DNA from: Linnemannia hyalina
Lineage: Eukaryota > Mortierellomycota > Mortierellomycetes > Mortierellales > Mortierellaceae
DNA length: 64,000 nucleotides
Direction: 5' to 3'
Assembly (NCBI GenBank): GCA_019671135.1
Contig: JAHRHY010000008.1
Coordinates: 620,001 to 684,000 of the forward strand
In this document: one piece after another, positions 59,463 through 64,000 of the stretch
Layout of the letters: each line of letters begins with the position of its first letter
Position numbering within the stretch: the stretch's first letter is position 1
Made by a program: the position numbers and the translations under genes
Notes under the pieces: generated by a model
What the model saw: the letters and a program-made list of their open reading frames with translations, nothing else
Told to the model about the DNA's origin: nothing
Database searches by the model: none

Positions 59463-61268
59463 TTAGTCCTCGGCCCACTTGAGACTACCCAACCACCAAA
59501 ACTTCTTGGGTATCCTACCAGGACAAGGCGACAACACTGTCAGCTTCTTCCTCGAATCATGAATCTCTGAGACGTAAATGAATCCCGCCAGGTTGGTCTC
59601 CAAGATATCCGGCTCGACTCTCTTATCTGCATTCGAAACTGCCAGCACAGAATGCAACAAGTTCTCACTTGGCTCCACGCTGACCACATGCGTCTCGCTC
59701 ACTTTACGATCCTCGCCAATAGGGAGTGCTGATGAAGGCGCCAATGATCCTTCACCGACCTGCAAGATCTCAATGTCGTGATAGTTGATCATGGTCGAGT
59801 AGGGTGCCAGCTCTGATTTCGAGGTTCCGTAAAAGTACTCGCGGATCTTTTGGTTCTGGGTCTGTCTCCGGAATGCATTGTCGCGCTCAACAACGCCTCC
59901 CGATTTGGCCAGCTTGATAACCGCCACTCCTGACTTTTGATGTAACCTGGTCATGTCCGCGTACAGTCTCTCGTGTCCCAATACGATAATCACGTCAACT
60001 AATGGTAAAAAACATAGCGGTAGTTAGTTCTTGTGTCGATCGATTGGACAAAGAGAACGTTCCTCCGTGCGTCGCGTTTGCCTTCGTTATACGTTACTTG
60101 AAAAGGCCTTGATACACTGAGCAATAATCTCATATCCGGTCGCGTCGATCAGTCCGTTGGTGTCAATAACGATTCCAGATGTGCGCGCTAATGGGAACAA
60201 GATACACCGTGTTAATTACGTTGTATTTTACGGTCTATTGAACATGACCCATCTCGCAGTGAAGAGAAAAGAACGTACCTGCTTCGTCCTCCTCCAATCT
60301 CCTGTTGACAGACTGAGCGAGACGAGCTAACAACAGCGAGTAGAGCTTGGTGTTGTCCTTGGGAGATGGAAATCCGTAGTAATACGCCAGGGGCATCACA
60401 GCTGATCCTGCAGTGGGTGCAGAAGTTGCTGAAGAACCGAATCCTTCTTCCACATCAATCATCTCTGTCAATGGCGTCGCTGTCAAGCATCCTGGCATAG
60501 TAATCGAGCCCTATATGTGACAACGTGATATAGTGTTAATTGGTGCGTTTAAGAGAACATGATTATCATTGCAGTGCAAGAGCTCAAAACAAGAAGGCCA
60601 AACAAACCTCACTGCAGTCCAGATCGACGTAGATGGGCTGACGTGATTGCCTGAGGGCGTAACTGAGAAGCATTTTCGAAAGGGATGTCTTTCCCACATC
60701 GTTAGGACCAACGATCATGACCTAAATGATAACAAAGGGGTTCAACTGGTCAGAATGCGATCCTTGATGACAAAAAATGATAATAACCTATGCCCGCGAA
60801 TGAAATTTGACAAGCAAAAGCTTACCCGTGGACCGGCTTTGTTGTTCTGGGTGGCAAGGACACGACGCTGCTCCAGGGCAATGTGGGTGTTGAGGTAGCT
60901 CAGCATGGGTGTCTCGTTGGCGATATATTCGACACTGCAGGTTCCCGTGATCAGGATCTTGCATCCATGCCACGTAAAGACGGCGATCTTTCGTCCCGAG
61001 AACTCATAGTCGACATTCTGTCCCAGCTCTGTTCCAAAGACCTCTGCCGTTCCTGTCACAAGCTATTACAATAGGTTGAATAAAAGCAAAAAGGGTGGGC
61101 ACTGTTAAGATAACTGAGATGGCAATCCTTCGAGGATCCTGATCCCTAGCAAGCAAACAAAGAGGAACGCCTTCTTACGCGCAACTTGACTTTGGTATCA
61201 AAGTCGATTTCGATTCTGAGCTCGTTTTCCTCGTCGAGGAGCCACTCCTTGGGTTCTGGGAGAGTCAT
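59463..61268 (-). CDS. CLP1: CLP1, mRNA 3'-end processing factor / polynucleotide kinase family
   Basis: Six exons (61268-61179, 61062-60826, 60721-60608, 60510-60279, 60187-60098, 59998-59463) give 432 aa (human 425, yeast 445). The N-terminal beta domain (LVTGTAEVFGTELGQNVDY) is followed by a P-loop GPNDVGKTS (114-122), VDLDCSEG, an RTSGIVIDTNGLID strand, and the C-terminal domain (DILETNLAGFIYV, KKFWWLGSLKW). CLP1 is part of cleavage factor IA with Pcf11 in fungi; animal CLP1 is an RNA 5'-kinase. The Walker A has Asp-Val before Gly-Lys-Thr, as in fungal forms. Whether it has kinase activity cannot be told. It converges with the alpha-galactosidase gene, with only 143 nt between the stops. 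Confidence 0.95.
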
Positions 61269-61880
61269 AATTGTTTGCTGTGTGTTGTATGTTGCGTGTC
61301 GCGTGTTGTGTTCGTTTGGCTGTTATGAGATAGGTTTTGCTTTCTTGTTTCCAGTTGATCCTAACAAGGTGAGGATGAGGAGTACCAGATGAGTCAATAA
61401 AGACGAATGCGGAATGGATCGTTCTATTGAATCTTCTGTGGCTGCGTGGGTGGTGGGTGTTACCTGTGGGTTGTATTCTATTCTTGACTGCGACTTGCAC
61501 CGATGTGTGTCTGTTTGTCTCCTGAATCAGTTGTCGTGGTCTCTTTTTATTATGTAAAGGAAAGAGAAGGGAAGGGTGTGTCTCTTTTTGCACTCTCAGC
61601 CCAAGATCTAGTTAGTGGCAGTGAAAAATCGGCTTGTCAGAGATCCCTTCAGCCACTGCTTGGATCAATGCATTCCCTCTTCTAGCTTTCTTTACTCTCG
61701 CCCTTATCTACCATTGACCCTTCTCCCACTCTCTTTTTTTTTTGTCTCTTTCTTCTACCATCCACACTTTCTTGACACCCCATCTTCTCACTCCCACCTT
61801 CAGTCTTTTCTCTTGCTCCTTTGTTCACCCTCAATTACTCCTCCAACAAATTTGACCGCCTACTCATATCGCCTCACAAC
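61269..61880. promoter_or_regulatory. Divergent promoter, CLP1 / glycosyltransferase
   Basis: About 610 nt. The CLP1-proximal part has TG/GT-rich sequence (61275-61320). The glycosyltransferase side is CT-rich from 61680 to 61870. No gene seen. Confidence 0.45.
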
Positions 61881-63491
61881 ATGGTGCGCTTCCGGACACA
61901 AATGAAGCACTTGTTGATAGTCCTCGCCCTATTCTACTTCATATCCCTATTGCTCCTCAGTCACTCCAGCAAAAAGCCCTCTCATCGCCATCACTCCTCC
62001 AAGGCTAGGATTCTCCCTCGCGACGCAGACGAGTCGTTGGCCAGGTTCATCCGGAAACTGCCCCTCAAGGACCGGTTTGAAATCGAACGACGACATATCA
62101 GCTACAACCTCCGTCTTGGCCAACGCGACGAATACGACTCGGCAAAGTGTGGCAGCTGGCCTGTGCACTACCTCCGGACTAAACAACAGCAACAGCAGCA
62201 GCGGCATGGCGGTACAGAGCAGCAGGAGTGGCGGTCCATTGTTCATTCGTGTGCCAAAGGCGAGAGCTGTGGACAGATCTCGGATCGATTGATGTCAGCA
62301 GCTAGTTTGTTCATGGTCAGTCTGTTGACAGATCGGGAGTTCTTTATCGATTGGGAGGGATATCCTCTGTTCTCTGTCTTCAGGACGCCATTCTTGAACC
62401 TACAGGCGCCTGCAGCAACCTCAGATGTCAGCACCGATGCACTGCAACAAAAACAAGAACCATTATCACTTTCTCTGTTGAACTGGAAGGCGGAAGATCT
62501 AGATTTGGTGTTTGGCATTAGGTCATTGAGCACATATCTCGACACCAAGACAAGGACACGGTCAGGACACCAGACTGCACGCAAGACGCACGACCAATTG
62601 ATCGTCGCGCCTCAGGTCAGGATCCAAACAAACCGAGGGCTTGTACAGAGGATCATGACGGACACGTCCTTCAGCGAGCGACTCGAGAGCATGGGATTAC
62701 ATCAGCACAATGCATACGAATGCATCCTGTCGTTTCTGTTTCGGCCCACATGGACGACTCAGGAACTTATTCACCAATACCGCGCAGTGTTCAAGACACC
62801 CGGCGTGACCACCATTGGTATCCACCTTCCCTCGGGGGACGCTGACCTCCAGTTTACGCTGAAGGAGTACGAGCACTCGATGCCTTGCGCCCAGAACCTT
62901 TCGAGGGAGATCAGGCTCCGGAATAGGAACCCGGATGGGCGTGTGCTGTATATGATCTTTACAGACTCGATCCATATGCGGAACAAGATTCAAAAAGAGT
63001 ACGGCGACAAGCTCAACCTGATCTTTCCCCCGGCTCCTCAGCAGCAGCCACAGCTCCGTCTTGAGAAAGGTCTGAAGAAGAGAGCACCAGGAGAACGAGG
63101 AGGAGGAGGAGGAGCTTACTCTCCCTTTGACCCTGCTGCGCCCATCTCTGCACACGACGAGGATTCGACACTGCTGAGCAGTTACCTCTTCTCGGAGACG
63201 GACTACCAGATCATCACCTCGTCCAGCTTCAGCAAGTTGGCACTCTTCCGGAAGGGAGCCTCGGGTCGAAGATCAGCCGTGTTGATGCCCAACAAGGCCG
63301 AGTGGGCACTGTTCCGAGAGAGCCACCGGTCGTCATCATCGCGCGTCGGGGACGAGGAAGAAGGAGGAGGAGGAGGAGTCAATTCGCCCCCGTCAACGGC
63401 GTTTCAGGGGATTCGATTGCCTGATTGTTCGAGGATGAACGATGCGATTACACCGTGGGATGAGATCGCGTCGTTCGGCACCCTCGGATAG
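61881..63491 (+). CDS. Type II membrane glycosyltransferase, fucosyltransferase-like
   Basis: A single exon of 536 aa. The start at 61881 is the first ATG of the frame. A short cytoplasmic tail (MVRFRTQMK) precedes one membrane helix at about 9-27 (LLIVLALFYFISLLLL) and a stem, the usual layout of Golgi glycosyltransferases. The lumenal block around residue 131 (CGQISDRLMSAASLFMVSLL, then TDREFFIDW) resembles the GLGNR...SAAS...ALLTDR...D motif of GT37/alpha-fucosyltransferases and other GT-B fucosyltransferases. A second strand (GVTTIGIHLPSGDADLQF) looks like the nucleotide-sugar half of such a fold. The C-terminal part is Gly/Gln-rich. Fucose is known in cell-wall glycans of Mucoromycota, which would fit, but donor and acceptor cannot be told from sequence. 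Family call moderate. Confidence 0.6.
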   Translation: MVRFRTQMKHLLIVLALFYFISLLLLSHSSKKPSHRHHSSKARILPRDADESLARFIRKLPLKDRFEIERRHISYNLRLGQRDEYDSAKCGSWPVHYLRTKQQQQQQRHGGTEQQEWRSIVHSCAKGESCGQISDRLMSAASLFMVSLLTDREFFIDWEGYPLFSVFRTPFLNLQAPAATSDVSTDALQQKQEPLSLSLLNWKAEDLDLVFGIRSLSTYLDTKTRTRSGHQTARKTHDQLIVAPQVRIQTNRGLVQRIMTDTSFSERLESMGLHQHNAYECILSFLFRPTWTTQELIHQYRAVFKTPGVTTIGIHLPSGDADLQFTLKEYEHSMPCAQNLSREIRLRNRNPDGRVLYMIFTDSIHMRNKIQKEYGDKLNLIFPPAPQQQPQLRLEKGLKKRAPGERGGGGGAYSPFDPAAPISAHDEDSTLLSSYLFSETDYQIITSSSFSKLALFRKGASGRRSAVLMPNKAEWALFRESHRSSSSRVGDEEEGGGGGVNSPPSTAFQGIRLPDCSRMNDAITPWDEIASFGTLG

Positions 63492-64000
63492 ATTGGTCTC
63501 ATGTCCCATCCCAACCCACCTATGTACATACACCACCAGTTGAGCACGTTTTATGGTTTTTGTTGTTTTATGCTGACAAAAAAGAAACGAAACGAGCAAT
63601 TGAATAAAGCAATGAAGCATACACATAGCATATCGTCGCAGCATCCACATCGGTTAGACCTTGTTTTTCCCTTCCCGCCTTCATCCACAAAAAAAATGTC
63701 TCGGAGGTGAATCCCTGTATGGAAATCAAGGACCCCTCTCGTTTGATCTCCTGAGCTCTCTTCTTTTTTGTCTTGTCTGCACTGCAACAACTCACACATC
63801 CATATCCACCCACAAACATGCATACCTGCTCATGGCGTGCAGTCTCTCTTTTTATTTTTGCTCTCTCGGTTTGGTCGTCCTCTTTGTCTGATAGTCTCTC
63901 TGGACCTGACTCTTCTCGGATGGACCTCTTTGATACACCTTCTGCTAACGAGACGTTTATAAAAAGACACACTCTCGCCCAACAATAACAAAACAAAAAA
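63492..64000 (+). promoter_or_regulatory. 3' flank of glycosyltransferase and probable promoter of next gene
   Basis: No gene in these 509 nt. Near the end a TATAAAAA (about 63958-63965) is followed by a CA-rich, A-rich leader-like sequence running off the window, as expected just before the start of a + strand gene. Confidence 0.4.

Overview
Fungal nuclear DNA. The genes are broken by many short GT-AG introns of roughly 30-420 nt. Intergenic stretches are rich in pyrimidine tracts and microsatellites. The gene set includes VTI1, cytochrome b5, PRO2, CLP1, SKI3, GID1/RanBPM, a formin and a DNMT1-type methyltransferase. Long histidine/proline/glutamine-rich tails, CT-rich leaders and the presence of DNA methylation genes suggest an early-diverging filamentous fungus. 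Mortierellaceae (Mortierellomycotina) is my best guess, but that placement is inference. All gene models below were assembled by hand from reading frames and splice sites. In every multi-exon model the exon phases add up.

Layout. 1-418: 3' end of a gamma-glutamyltransferase (+). 2480-5578: STK11IP-like leucine-rich-repeat protein (+). 6290-6724: doubtful small secreted protein (-). 6841-10380: mut-7/EXD3-like 3'-5' exonuclease (-). 10983-14421: BAH-BAH DNA cytosine methyltransferase (-). 14766-17893: GID1/RanBPM (-). 19121-24256: SKI3 (+). 24806-25730: decayed gene copy (+). About 26340-27124: unresolved coding-like fragments (-). 28215-31413: UPF0658 Golgi membrane protein (+). 31886-33667: four-CXXC (CDCA7-type) zinc-finger protein (-). 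33949-34230: 52-aa membrane microprotein with a GC-AG intron (+). 35209-36454: cytochrome b5 (-). 36842-38449: VTI1 SNARE (-). 41373-47906: very large formin (+). 48244-53804: Tudor-like plus class II histone deacetylase (-). 54214-55717: PRO2 (-). 57463-59319: GH27 alpha-galactosidase with ricin-type lectin (+). 59463-61268: CLP1 (-). 61881-63491: type II membrane glycosyltransferase, fucosyltransferase-like (+). The window ends in the probable promoter of another + strand gene.

Themes. Several genes belong to chromatin and RNA control: a maintenance-type DNA methyltransferase, a CDCA7-type zinc-finger protein (in other eukaryotes CDCA7 works with HELLS upstream of DNMT1), a class II HDAC with a Tudor-like reader, a mut-7-type exonuclease, SKI3 (cytoplasmic RNA decay) and CLP1 (RNA 3'-end formation). 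A second group serves secretion and the cell surface: VTI1, the UPF0658 protein, the formin, the glycosyltransferase and the secreted galactosidase. The most unusual architectures are the formin, whose FH2 domain is split by three long insertions including a second poly-proline module, and the HDAC, whose catalytic domain is split by an acidic linker of about 350 residues yet keeps all catalytic residues.
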